Source: Nitrospira sp. (GTDB taxonomy: Bacteria; Nitrospirota; Nitrospiria; Nitrospirales; Nitrospiraceae). Taken from it: a stretch of 64,000 bases of DNA. Positions 39,809-49,589 of the stretch are shown one piece after another. The notes under the pieces were generated by a model, which saw nothing but the letters and a program-made list of their open reading frames with translations, had not been told where the DNA came from and did no database searches. Location of the stretch: positions 177,145-241,144 of the forward strand of contig JALHMZ010000003.1 of the NCBI GenBank assembly GCA_022843785.1. Direction: 5' to 3'. The first letter of the stretch is position 1; every line of letters starts with the position of its first letter. Both the position numbers and the translations under genes were made by a program.

Positions 39809-40072
39809 TCAGGATTTGGCGAGGACGGGGTACACGCTGACTTTTCGTCTGGCTCGCCCGCCTTCGAACTTCACCGTGCCGGTCACCCGGGCAAACAACG
39901 TGTGATCGCGTCCGAGATCGACGTTGAAACCGGGAAAGAACTTCGTGCCGCGTTGGCGGACGATGATGCTGCCGGCTGTGACGGTTTCACCCCCATAGGC
40001 TTTGACGCCCAAATACTGGGGATTACTGTCCCGTCCATTCCGCGATGATCCGCCGCCTTTATTTGTTGCCAT
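39809..40072 (-). CDS. rpmA: Ribosomal protein L27
   Basis: 87 residues: [20 protein letters not shown] with the mature N-terminus that reaches the peptidyl-transferase centre, then [21 protein letters not shown] and [20 protein letters not shown]. The family length is matched. It follows rplU after 21 nt. Confidence 0.97.
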   Translation of the reverse strand: MATNKGGGSSRNGRDSNPQYLGVKAYGGETVTAGSIIVRQRGTKFFPGFNVDLGRDHTLFARVTGTVKFEGGRARRKVSVYPVLAKS

Positions 40073-40093
40073 GGAATATCCTTTTTGTGCCGG

Positions 40094-40408
40094 CTATGCC
40101 GTCGCGATTTCTTTCACGAGTAGTTTCGTAAAGCCTTGGCGATGTCCGCGCGTCCGGCGGTAATTCTTCCGGCGCTTTTTCTTAAAGACCGTAATCGATC
40201 TGGTGCGGCCATGCCGGACAATTTCGGCCGTGACCGTTGCGCCCTGCACGAGAGGCTGTCCGATCACCAGACCGGCATCCCCATGCACCAGACGAACCTG
40301 GTCCAAGTTGACCACGCCACCTACGTCACCGGGCAAGCGCTCAACTTGAATCGTCGAGCCAGCCTCAACCCGATACTGCTTTCCACCTGTTTCAATAATT
40401 GCGTACAT
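40094..40408 (-). CDS. rplU: Ribosomal protein L21
   Basis: 104 residues: MYAIIETGGKQYRVEAGSTI at the N-terminus, VRLVHGDAGLVIGQPLVQGA and the basic KKKRRKNYRRTRGHRQGFTK tail are typical of L21. First gene of rplU-rpmA-obgE-proB-nadD-rsfS-lapB-like. Confidence 0.97.
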   Translation of the reverse strand: MYAIIETGGKQYRVEAGSTIQVERLPGDVGGVVNLDQVRLVHGDAGLVIGQPLVQGATVTAEIVRHGRTRSITVFKKKRRKNYRRTRGHRQGFTKLLVKEIATA

Positions 40409-40436
40409 ATCTTATTTACCCCACATTGGACCGAAT

Positions 40437-40466
40437 CGTGTACCATATCGTTCAAGAGAGTGTCAA
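40437..40466 (-). promoter_or_regulatory. Putative promoter of the rplU operon
   Basis: On the minus strand TTGACA (40466-40461) is followed after 18 nt by TACACG (40442-40437). The -35 is perfect and the -10 poor; a TATGGT lies closer but with too short a spacing. It is placed 29 nt upstream of the rplU start. Confidence 0.4.
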
Positions 40467-40653
40467 GCGCGCCTCATGAATTTTGTTTTGCCTGCGTCCG
40501 GTTCGTGACGGCTTCGACACGAGAGTCCCCCCTCTTCTGGAGGGCTAGGAGCGGAGGCGATGAAAAACGTATGCTGCCCGCATACGCAGTTCCGGGGAGA
40601 TCGGTGAGATGCCATTTCCCTGGTGTCTGGCGTTTTTTCGCAAGGGAGAGAGC

Positions 40654-41016
40654 ATGCCTTCAGCCAGCCGATTTGTGATCCGCACCTATCACCGAATTCC
40701 TGTCCGCTGCGGCATATATTACATGGGCGGGGAGTTCCTTGGAAAGGGGACGGTCATGAATATGTCCCGCAACGGATTTCGGGTCCTCGGCGACCATCAG
40801 GTGGTGCCGGGGATGGAATTGGCCGTGCGGCTGTCTCTTTCCGATAAGGATGAACCGGTTGAAATGCAGCGGGTTGTGATTCGCTGGGTTCGAGGTCTCT
40901 TGTTTGGCGCTAAAGTGGTCATGGTGAAGCCTGACGATCAGGATCGGATCGGGATCTTCTTAAGCGCTCGCCTGCGAACCTATTTGAACCCTACCCTCGA
41001 CCGCATTTCCTCTTAG
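40654..41016 (+). CDS. PilZ-domain protein
   Basis: 120 residues from ATG 40654 (MPSASRF), with GGGAG 5 nt upstream; a start at 40609 would add 15 residues. The PilZ signature for cyclic-di-GMP is partly conserved: an Arg-rich IRTYHRIPVRCG replaces RxxxR, and the second motif is NMSRNG (family D/N-x-S-x2-G). It has the usual beta-barrel length. It probably acts as a single-domain c-di-GMP receptor; no neighbouring target is evident. Confidence 0.75.
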   Translation: MPSASRFVIRTYHRIPVRCGIYYMGGEFLGKGTVMNMSRNGFRVLGDHQVVPGMELAVRLSLSDKDEPVEMQRVVIRWVRGLLFGAKVVMVKPDDQDRIGIFLSARLRTYLNPTLDRISS

Positions 41017-41143
41017 GCATCTACCTCGCACTGTATCGTAATCGTGCCACATCCGATTGCTTGACGACCTTCCAGTCCCACGATATAGTCGCGCACATCT
41101 TTATATGCAGGCTCGTCGCCGCTGCGTGAAGGAGTAATGTCTG

Positions 41144-42058
41144 ATGCTGGAACCGGTCGAAAAAATCTGGATGGACGGCAAGTTCGTGGCCTGGGAAGAG
41201 GCCAACGTCCATATTCTGACCCACTCGCTGCATTACGGTTTGGCCGCCTTTGAGGGAATTCGCTGCTACAAGGGTAAGTCCGGGTCCGCCATCTTTCGGC
41301 TTCATGAACACGTCGATCGGCTGTTCGATTCGACTCACATCGGCATGATGGCCATGCCCTACGACAAGAAACAGATTGCCGAGGCGATCGTTGAAACGGT
41401 TCGTATCAACCGGCTCGAGGCCTGTTATATCCGGCCGCTGGTGTATATCGGTTATGGAGCGATGGGGGTGCATCCAGGCGACAATCCGATCCGCGTAGCC
41501 GTTGCGGCGTGGAAGTGGGGGGCGTACTTGGGAGATGACGCGCTGGCGAACGGGATGCGTGCCTGCATCTCCTCGTTTACCAGGCATCATGTCAACGTGT
41601 CGATGACCAAGGGGAAGATTTCGGGCTATTACGTGAATTCGATTATGGCCAAGCGGGAAGCGAAGATTGGCGGATATGATGAGGCGATTCTGCTCGATGC
41701 CGAGGGGTATGTGTCTGAGGGGACGGGAGAGAATGTGTTTATCGTCCGTCGTGGAACGCTGAAAACAACGCCGTTGACGTCGATCCTTGAAGGGATCACC
41801 AGAAGTTCCGTGATCGAACTGGCAAAGGAGCGCAACATTCCCGTGGTTGAGGAACGGTTCACGCGGGATGAAATGTACGTTGCCGATGAAGTCTTCGTCA
41901 CCGGCACGGCTGCGGAATTGACGCCGGTTCGTGAAATTGACAACCGGAAGATAGGAAATGGCAAGCCAGGACTAATCACCATGGCACTGCAAAAGACCTT
42001 CTTTTCAATCGTGCGCGGAGAAGACCCTTCGCATGCTTCGTGGCTCACGCGGATCTGA
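41144..42058 (+). CDS. ilvE: Branched-chain amino acid aminotransferase
   Basis: 304 residues, PLP-dependent fold type IV. Transaminates the keto acids of Val, Leu and Ile. Features: IWMDGKFVAWEEANVHILTH, HYGLAAFEGIRCYKG, the PLP Lys in MTKGKISGYYVNS, EGTGENVFIV, ILEGITRSSVIELA and VFVTGTAAELTPVREID. Length is typical. AAGGAG precedes ATG 41144. Confidence 0.95.
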   Translation: MLEPVEKIWMDGKFVAWEEANVHILTHSLHYGLAAFEGIRCYKGKSGSAIFRLHEHVDRLFDSTHIGMMAMPYDKKQIAEAIVETVRINRLEACYIRPLVYIGYGAMGVHPGDNPIRVAVAAWKWGAYLGDDALANGMRACISSFTRHHVNVSMTKGKISGYYVNSIMAKREAKIGGYDEAILLDAEGYVSEGTGENVFIVRRGTLKTTPLTSILEGITRSSVIELAKERNIPVVEERFTRDEMYVADEVFVTGTAAELTPVREIDNRKIGNGKPGLITMALQKTFFSIVRGEDPSHASWLTRI

Positions 42059-42066
42059 GGGAACAA

Positions 42067-42258
42067 GAGCTGATAGCTGATGGCGTCTAGCACGTGACAG
42101 ACCGGAAAGTTTTGAATTCTGAGTGTTGAGTTAGTACCTCTCAACTAAGAACTAAAAACTCAGCACTCAGATCCCAGCACTGCTTGTGCTATAAGCCATA
42201 CGCCATAGGCTCTTATCTCTTTAATCGTTTGACGAATGACGCGTGACGAGTAACGGCT
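42067..42258. repeat. Compound intergenic repeat between ilvE and secG
   Basis: This gene-free tract strings together several dispersed-repeat words: GAGCTGATAGCTGATGGC (42067), an inverted pair GAGTGTTGAGTTAGTAC (42121) versus AACTCAGCACTCAG (42157-42170), GCTATAAGCCATACGCCATA (42188), and CGAATGACGCGTGACGAG near 42234. It is the largest copy in the window. Confidence 0.65.
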
Positions 42259-42261
42259 AGG

Positions 42262-42597
42262 TTACTTGCCGGCTGGAGCGGGGTTGGGTTCCGTCGCAGG
42301 CTGGGCCGGGGTTGCAGGAGAAGCCGGCTCGCTTTTCGTATTCAAATCGATGACGGTCGATTCGAAGGTCCGTTGCTTGGCCAAAATCGCCAGCGTGAAC
42401 GAGGTAATCATGAAGATTGCCGCCACCACGACGGTGAGCTTGCTCAGGAAATTGGCCGGGCCCCGGCTGCCGAACACGGTTTGGCTCGATCCGCCGAATG
42501 AGGCACCGATCTCCGCGCCTTTACCAGATTGGAGGAGAATGGCGCCGATCATGAGGATACAGATGAAGACATGGATGATGACAATCAAAGTATACAT
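42262..42597 (-). CDS. secG: Preprotein translocase subunit SecG
   Basis: 111 residues. Two hydrophobic helices (about 1-24 and 53-74) with LLQSGKGAEIGASFGGSSQT between them are the SecG signature. The Pro/Ala/Thr-rich C-terminal tail is variable in the family. It follows tpiA by 3 nt, as in many genomes. Confidence 0.95.
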   Translation of the reverse strand: MYTLIVIIHVFICILMIGAILLQSGKGAEIGASFGGSSQTVFGSRGPANFLSKLTVVVAAIFMITSFTLAILAKQRTFESTVIDLNTKSEPASPATPAQPATEPNPAPAGK

Positions 42598-42600
42598 TGG

Positions 42601-43377
42601 TTAGCGTCGGGCTCCGATCAATTGAGCAACGGAGGCGATTGTAACAAAAGATTCAGCCTGGAGACAAGCCCCGCCGATTAATGCGCCATCGATCTGGTCT
42701 TCCTGCAGCAGACCGTCGATATTTCCAGGCGTCACGCTGCCTCCATACAAGATTCGTGTGGCGTTTGCGACGTCGATGGACCAGGTGTCGGAGAGGAAGG
42801 TTCGAATCGTTCGGTGTGCGGCGACGGCTTGATTGGTCGTCGCGGCTTTTCCGGTCCCGATGGCCCACACTGGTTCATACGCGATTGAGACGGCGGCCAT
42901 ATCGTGAGGCGAAAGGCCAGCCAGGCCTCCCGTCAGCTGTTGTAAAATGACCTCCGTTGTCGTGCCGTGTTCCCGCTGGGATAAGGATTCCCCGACGCAC
43001 AGAATCGGTCTGATCCCATGGGCGAGGGCGGCACGAACTTTCTTTTGAATGCCATCATTCTGCTCCCCGAACAGCGCACGACGTTCCGAATGGCCGAGAA
43101 TGACGTACCGGCAGCCGAGTGCTCTGAGCATCGGCGCGGACACTTCGCCGGTGTAGGCGCCATGGCTTTCCCAAAATAAATTTTGTGCGCCGAGTTGAAT
43201 CGGAGACGACGGGGTAAGCGCCGTGCGGACCGATTCCAACGCTGTGAAGGGAGGGGCGACTACGAATTCGACCGTCGGCGTGGTGGGAATCCTGGGTGCG
43301 ATCTCACGAACGAAGGCCGCCCCTTCCGAGGCGGTCTTATTCATTTTCCAATTGCCGACAATGAGGATTGTGCGCAC
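42601..43377 (-). CDS. tpiA: Triosephosphate isomerase
   Basis: 258 residues from GTG 43377 ([14 protein letters not shown]), the family N-terminus; the frame continues upstream to 43641 but overlaps pgk. Catalytic residues are present: Asn/Lys in NWKMNK, His in LGHSERR and Glu in [11 protein letters not shown]. The phosphate-binding [11 protein letters not shown] and DGALIGGA follow. No strong ribosome-binding site precedes the GTG. It lies between pgk and secG in a gap-pgk-tpiA-secG operon. Confidence 0.93.
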   Translation of the reverse strand: MRTILIVGNWKMNKTASEGAAFVREIAPRIPTTPTVEFVVAPPFTALESVRTALTPSSPIQLGAQNLFWESHGAYTGEVSAPMLRALGCRYVILGHSERRALFGEQNDGIQKKVRAALAHGIRPILCVGESLSQREHGTTTEVILQQLTGGLAGLSPHDMAAVSIAYEPVWAIGTGKAATTNQAVAAHRTIRTFLSDTWSIDVANATRILYGGSVTPGNIDGLLQEDQIDGALIGGACLQAESFVTIASVAQLIGARR

Positions 43378-43417
43378 GGCCTTGTGTACTTTGCCTACGT
43401 AAGAATTGCGATATCGG

Positions 43418-44617
43418 CTAGTTGTCGCGATCGGGTAATGCGACGAGGCCGGGCAGCTCCTTGCCTTCCAGCAGTTCCAGCGCGGCGCCGCCGCCGGTGG
43501 AAATGAAGGAGATGTTTTCAGACACGCCGGCTCGATGCACGGCCAGAGCTGTTTCACCGCCGCCGACGATGGTGAGGGCGTAGGCATCGGCGATCGCGTG
43601 GGCCATCGCAAACGTGCCTCTGGCGTAGGCGTCGGTTTCAAAGACCCCCATCGGGCCGTTCCAGAGAATGGTTTTGGCGTTCTGGACCGCGAGGTTGAAC
43701 AGTTTGACCGACGCGGGGCCGATGTCCAGAGCGTACCAGCCCTTCGGAATTTCCTGAACCGGAACGATCTTCGACTCCGCGCCGGGTTCGCGGCTGGCTG
43801 CGACGACGCAATCGACCGGCAGGTAGAACTTTACGCCGCGGGACAGGGCGTGTTCCTCGACGCCTCTGGCGAAGTCCAACATGTCGTTTTCGACCAGCGA
43901 GTTGCCGATCTCCATTCCCTTTGCCTTCAAGAAGGTAAAGGCCATGCCGCCGCCGATGATGACCTTGTCGACTTTCTTGCCCAGGTTTTCAATGACGCCG
44001 ATTTTTCCGGATACCTTCGCGCCGCCGAGCACCGCCACGAACGGCCGGACCGGATTGGCGATGGCCCCTTCGAGATACTCGATTTCTTTCTTGAGCAGCG
44101 CGCCGGCCGCCGAGTCTTTGATGAATTTGGTAATGCCGACGGTGGAGGCGTGGGCGCGGTGCGCGGCGCCGAAGGCGTCGTTGATGAAGACGTCGCCGAG
44201 CGAGGCCAGGGCTTTGGAAAACGCCTCGTCGTTCTTCTCTTCGCCTGGATGGAAGCGGAGGTTTTCCAATAATAGTACGTCGCCGGGAGTCATCTTCGCC
44301 ACCAGCTTTTCGACGGCCGGGCCGATGCAATCGGACGCGAAGACCACCTCTTTCCCGAGGAGCCGTCCCAACCGCTTTGCAACAGGAGCCAGACTATATT
44401 TGGGGTCGAAGGCGCCCTTCGGGCGTCCGAGGTGAGAGCACAGAATGACCTTTGCGCCTTCATCCACCACGCGATTGATCGTCGGCAGCGTGGACCGAAT
44501 GCGGGTGTCGTCGGTAATTTGAAGCGCTTCATCGAGCGGCACGTTGAAGTCTGCTCGAATGATTACCCGTTTGCCGTGAAGCGGCACGTCATCGATCGTT
44601 TTCTTATGCAGATTCAT
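43418..44617 (-). CDS. pgk: Phosphoglycerate kinase
   Basis: 399 residues from ATG 44617, with AGGAG 5 nt upstream; the ORF extends to 44650. Glycolytic enzyme making ATP from 1,3-bisphosphoglycerate. Signatures: KRVIIRADFNVPLD, RIRSTLPTINRVVDEGAKVI, CSHLGRPKG, AVLGGAKVSGKIGVIENL, ILWNGPMGVFE and TIVGGGETALAV. Normal length. Confidence 0.95.
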   Translation of the reverse strand: MNLHKKTIDDVPLHGKRVIIRADFNVPLDEALQITDDTRIRSTLPTINRVVDEGAKVILCSHLGRPKGAFDPKYSLAPVAKRLGRLLGKEVVFASDCIGPAVEKLVAKMTPGDVLLLENLRFHPGEEKNDEAFSKALASLGDVFINDAFGAAHRAHASTVGITKFIKDSAAGALLKKEIEYLEGAIANPVRPFVAVLGGAKVSGKIGVIENLGKKVDKVIIGGGMAFTFLKAKGMEIGNSLVENDMLDFARGVEEHALSRGVKFYLPVDCVVAASREPGAESKIVPVQEIPKGWYALDIGPASVKLFNLAVQNAKTILWNGPMGVFETDAYARGTFAMAHAIADAYALTIVGGGETALAVHRAGVSENISFISTGGGAALELLEGKELPGLVALPDRDN

Positions 44618-44704
44618 GGACGCTCCTTTGAGTGGCGCACCGGCATACAAGAGTCCTGAGTCGGGAGAATGCGGACTGACTCAAACTCTTTCTCCAACTG
44701 GAAC

Positions 44705-45745
<1,041 letters not shown>

Positions 45746-45782
45746 TCATGAATTCTATACGAAACCAACAGCTTAGACTGCG

Positions 45783-45812
45783 ATAGTAGCCAGGCCGTTT
45801 CATCCTTGTCAA
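45783..45812 (-). promoter_or_regulatory. Promoter of the gap-pgk-tpiA-secG operon
   Basis: On the minus strand TTGACA (45812-45807) is followed after 18 nt by TACTAT (45788-45783), a good sigma-70-type pair. It would start transcription about 58 nt upstream of gap. Confidence 0.6.
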
Positions 45813-45977
45813 GATCTTCGAAAGAGGTACACCTGCTCGGTCCATCGCCGAGCGGCGGTATCGTAGTGGTTGTTGTGAATAAGCACGCGGCATAGGGCGC
45901 CAATGGCAATCAGTCTTGCTTGTGAGTCCGACACTTGGCTACAGTCCTGAGAGAGTTGCCGCGACTAGGACGTTCTT

Positions 45978-48395
45978 ATGAATATGGATGATACCACCGC
46001 AAAAGCCGTGCAGGCATTGGAATGGCCGCGCCTGCTTGAGTTGCTGGCGCAGCGTGCGCAGTCGACGATGGGGATCGAGCGGTGCCGGTCCTTGCCGCTT
46101 TCGGACGAGTTGGCCGGGGCGCGCCTGCGCCAGCAGGAAACGACCGAGATGGCGAGCATGTTGGAAGGCGGGGAGCCCATGCCTGCCCTGGTTTTTCCCG
46201 ACATCCGCGAGGCGCTGACTCGCGCCGGCAAGGGAGGCGATCTCGAGGCGCAGGAGTTGAGGGACTGCGCTCTCGTCCTGACGCTCATGGAAGACGTCGA
46301 ACGGTTGATGACTGGATGTCGGGCGGAGGCGGAGGCGCTGGCGCAGGTTGTGGAGCCACTTCAGGGTACGAAGGGACTGCGGTCGATTAGATCGGCCATA
46401 GAGGCGGCGATTCAGCCGGACGGCGCGATCAAAGAGTCGGCCACGCCGGCATTGCGGCGGCTCACGCATCATGCCCAGGGTTTGAAACAGGAGATGCGAG
46501 AGCAGCTGGATCGGGTTCTCCACTCACGGAAGTACGAGGAAATTCTGCAAGAGTCCTATTTTGCGCAGCGTGAGGGGCGCTACGTCCTGCCGGTGAAGGC
46601 CGATATGCGGGGGAGGATGCCCGGCATCGTCCATGACGTATCGGCCAGCGGGGCGACCGTGTTTCTCGAACCGCGCGAGCTGGTCGAACTGAACAATGCC
46701 ATCAAAGTGGCCGATTTGGACATTGAGCGGGAAGTGCGCCGCATCTTGCGTGAACTCACGACGTTGGTCTCGGCCAAGTCCGATCAGATCGGTAACGGGA
46801 TGGAGGCGCTGGCCGAATTCGACTGCATCGAAGCGAAGGCCGAATTGAGCCGCCGGCTGAAATCCAATCCTGTCGCGTTGAACGAGCAGGGCCGCGTGGT
46901 CTTGAAACAGGCGCGGCATCCGTTGCTCATGGCGGCCAAAGAGCAGGTTATGCCGAACGACATTGTGATGGATGAGACAAGCCGTGTCCTTGTCATTTCC
47001 GGGCCCAATACGGGAGGGAAAACGGTCACCCTCAAAATCGTCGGTCTCTATGCGCTCATGGTGCGGGCCGGGTTACATCTGCCCTGCGCGCCGGAATCCG
47101 AGATGGCGCTCTTCACCCATTGTTATGCCGATATCGGCGATGCGCAGGACTTGAGCCGGGACCTCTCCAGCTTCTCCGCCCACATGACGCAAATGGTTCA
47201 GCTCCTTTCGGACGCGGGTGCCCGGGCAGGCGCGGGCGAACCGGCCACGCCCCGATCGCTGGTATTGCTCGACGAGCCGGTCACCTCGACCGACCCCCAA
47301 GAGGGCGCGGCGCTGGCGGAGGCGCTGCTCTGCCGGTTGGCCTCGCTCAATATGAAAGTGGTGGTGACGACCCATTATGGCCCGCTCAAGGAATTGGCGC
47401 AGACCACATCCGGTTTTGCCAATGCCAGTGTGGAATTCGATGTCGAGCGGTTGGCGCCGACCTACCGATTGTTCATGGGCATTCCCGGAGGCTCGTCCGC
47501 CCTGGAGATTGCCGGACGGCTGGGTATGGACAAAGCGATCTTGCGCGATGCGCGGCAACGGTTGCGGCGCGAGGATCGGCGGTTGGACGACCTGATGGCA
47601 GATTTGCAGCGCAAGCAACGGCAGCTGACAGAGGATACGGAGCGGGCGCGACAGGCCAGGAACGAGGCCGAGCTGGCGGCGGGCGAGGCCAAGGCATTGC
47701 AAGCGCGGTTGGAAGAAGCCGAGCAGGAGGCCAGGAAGGGACTGAAGAAAAAGCTCGGCGAGCAATTTCAACGGGCCAGGGCCGAAGTGCAAGCCACAGT
47801 CGATGCCGTCAAACGCGAACAGAAGCTCATCAAGGCCAAGGAGGCGAAGCAACGCCTCAGTGAACTGGAGACGCAGGTTCGGCAGGAGCTGGTTCCCACC
47901 GGCGAACCGACTCCGGTCGAACAGCTAGGTATCGGCGATACCGTGGAGATCGCGGGATTGGGCATGACGGGGACTTTGCTGGAACTGCCGCAGGGAAAAA
48001 AACGGGTCCGCGTCAAAGTCGGCGAAGGGGAAGTGATGGCGACCGTCTCGAATCTGATCGGCATTGCGCGAGGGCAGGGGACAGCCGCGCCGCCCGAACC
48101 ATCCCCATCGAGCCCTCGCCGGTTTTCCACAGGCGGGGGGCTGGGCCTCGACGAGCAGACGGTAGTGGATGTGCGGGGCCAGGCAGCCGACGATGCGCTC
48201 GATCAGGTCGTGGCCGCGTTGGATCGCGCCGTGCTCGACGGCGCGCCGTTCTTGCGGATCATCCACGGGCACGGAACGGGAAAGCTGAAAGCCGCGCTGC
48301 GCGAGTATCTGAAAGATTCGCCCTATGTGGAACACTTTCGCCCCGGCGACCGGGCCGAGGGCGGGGACGGGGTGACGGTGGCGAAAGTGCGGTGA
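45978..48395 (+). CDS. mutS2: MutS2-family ATPase/Smr endonuclease
   Basis: 805 residues. The N-terminal clamp/lever region (about 1-310) leads to the ATPase with Walker A SGPNTGGKTVTLK, and LVLLDEPVTSTDPQEG where most members have LDEIGAGTDP. A coiled coil (about 525-640) follows, and a C-terminal Smr domain (VDVRGQAADDAL, IIHGHGTGKLKAAL) finishes the protein. MutS2 acts in stalled-ribosome rescue and in limiting homologous recombination, depending on the species. The Walker B/D-loop variant is the only oddity. The nearest start ATG 45978 lacks an ideal ribosome-binding site. Confidence 0.93.
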   Translation: MNMDDTTAKAVQALEWPRLLELLAQRAQSTMGIERCRSLPLSDELAGARLRQQETTEMASMLEGGEPMPALVFPDIREALTRAGKGGDLEAQELRDCALVLTLMEDVERLMTGCRAEAEALAQVVEPLQGTKGLRSIRSAIEAAIQPDGAIKESATPALRRLTHHAQGLKQEMREQLDRVLHSRKYEEILQESYFAQREGRYVLPVKADMRGRMPGIVHDVSASGATVFLEPRELVELNNAIKVADLDIEREVRRILRELTTLVSAKSDQIGNGMEALAEFDCIEAKAELSRRLKSNPVALNEQGRVVLKQARHPLLMAAKEQVMPNDIVMDETSRVLVISGPNTGGKTVTLKIVGLYALMVRAGLHLPCAPESEMALFTHCYADIGDAQDLSRDLSSFSAHMTQMVQLLSDAGARAGAGEPATPRSLVLLDEPVTSTDPQEGAALAEALLCRLASLNMKVVVTTHYGPLKELAQTTSGFANASVEFDVERLAPTYRLFMGIPGGSSALEIAGRLGMDKAILRDARQRLRREDRRLDDLMADLQRKQRQLTEDTERARQARNEAELAAGEAKALQARLEEAEQEARKGLKKKLGEQFQRARAEVQATVDAVKREQKLIKAKEAKQRLSELETQVRQELVPTGEPTPVEQLGIGDTVEIAGLGMTGTLLELPQGKKRVRVKVGEGEVMATVSNLIGIARGQGTAAPPEPSPSSPRRFSTGGGLGLDEQTVVDVRGQAADDALDQVVAALDRAVLDGAPFLRIIHGHGTGKLKAALREYLKDSPYVEHFRPGDRAEGGDGVTVAKVR

Positions 48396-48593
48396 GGAGA
48401 GCGTGTTGAGTCTCTACGATGAATCTACGGTGGGCACAGTTGAATATTTCGAGCAAACAAGTGCGTGAATACAAAGCATGGTGCCATTCCACACGGAAAC
48501 TTATGTGGCCAGAAGTGGATTAAATCAGGCCGGATACATGCACAAGGTCATGAATTATGCATACGGTAGAAATCTCTTGGCTGAGGAATATAA

Positions 48594-49589
48594 GTGATCG
48601 ACAAGATTGAGGCTATTCCCAGGGACATCCCAAGAACACTCCGCCGTGCGGCTTTCCAGAGACAGCTAATTCCATTCATTGGAGCAGGTGTCTCACAGTT
48701 GGGCGGTTGTCCTGGTTGGGACAAGTTTGCGAATGGTGCCCTTCAGTTTTTCGTCGGTAATGGGAAGCTCAGTCATGCACAATACGACCAGATTCGCGCA
48801 CTATCTTCTCGAGTGAAACTCTCCCTGGCCTTGGAATTAGAAGCGCAGCACGGCCTTCCCATAGATTTCAAATGTTTGCTTACCCCGTCTGATGAGAAAA
48901 GAAGGACTATTGGAGACAGCGTGTACCAAAATCTCTCTCGGCTGGCGACCACGTTTGTCACGACCAACTATGACGACTGGTTAGATCAGATGCCGCCTGG
49001 AGTGGTAACGCCATCAGAAACTTCACAGCCAGCGCAGCAGCTGCCAGAGATCTCTCGCCGTCGGTTCTGTAAGCATAGTGAGATCACTTTGGAGAACCTA
49101 GACATTCCCAATGCAGTGTTTCACATACACGGATCTGTCCATGATCGGAAAAGCATGGCACTCACAACCGTTGATTACTTGGAGCGCTATTCGAGCCATC
49201 GCATCAATGGAACAACGGACAGAGAAAACCCGCTGCTGACGTTTCTGCAAAAGCTGTTTGAGATCAAGAACGTCCTCTTTATTGGCTATGGCTTGAGCGA
49301 ATTAGAGGTCCTTGAATATGTGATTCAAAAAGGCATCGAGAAGCGGGCAGTCACTACAGAAGAGCCCCGGCACTATGTTCTTCAAGGTTTCTATTCTCAT
49401 GAGATTGAATTAGCACGTAGCCTGGAAAGATATTTTCTCCAATTCGGGATCGGTCTTCTACCATTTTCACGAGATCAACGAGGTTGGGATCAACTGGCTG
49501 ATGTCATTAGCTTTTTTGCGATGGAACTTCTACCCGGTCCCGCCCTCGCGTTACCAGGACGCCTGGAGATGGAGAAACTCCTGTCATGA
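48594..49589 (+). CDS. SIR2-family protein, candidate defence NADase
   Basis: 331 residues from GTG 48594, with GAGG 7 nt upstream. It has a SIR2-like Rossmann fold of the defence type: GAG motif at LIPFIGAGVSQLGG (residues 30-32), the catalytic-type Asn125 in VTTNYDDWLD, His179 in FHIHGSVHD, and VLFIGYGLSELEVLEY. All residues known to matter in SIR2 NADases of antiphage systems are kept, so activity is likely. There is no zinc-binding Cys cluster, so it is not a deacetylase-type sirtuin. Its stop overlaps the ATG of the next large gene (ATGA), forming a two-gene operon. Base composition is visibly more AT-rich than mutS2 upstream, suggesting acquisition. Confidence 0.87.
   Translation: MIDKIEAIPRDIPRTLRRAAFQRQLIPFIGAGVSQLGGCPGWDKFANGALQFFVGNGKLSHAQYDQIRALSSRVKLSLALELEAQHGLPIDFKCLLTPSDEKRRTIGDSVYQNLSRLATTFVTTNYDDWLDQMPPGVVTPSETSQPAQQLPEISRRRFCKHSEITLENLDIPNAVFHIHGSVHDRKSMALTTVDYLERYSSHRINGTTDRENPLLTFLQKLFEIKNVLFIGYGLSELEVLEYVIQKGIEKRAVTTEEPRHYVLQGFYSHEIELARSLERYFLQFGIGLLPFSRDQRGWDQLADVISFFAMELLPGPALALPGRLEMEKLLS

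Noticed and set aside
43378..43641. N-terminal extension of TpiA overlapping pgk
   Set aside because: The family starts at the GNWKMNK motif, encoded just after GTG 43377; the extension reads antiparallel-frame pgk sequence.
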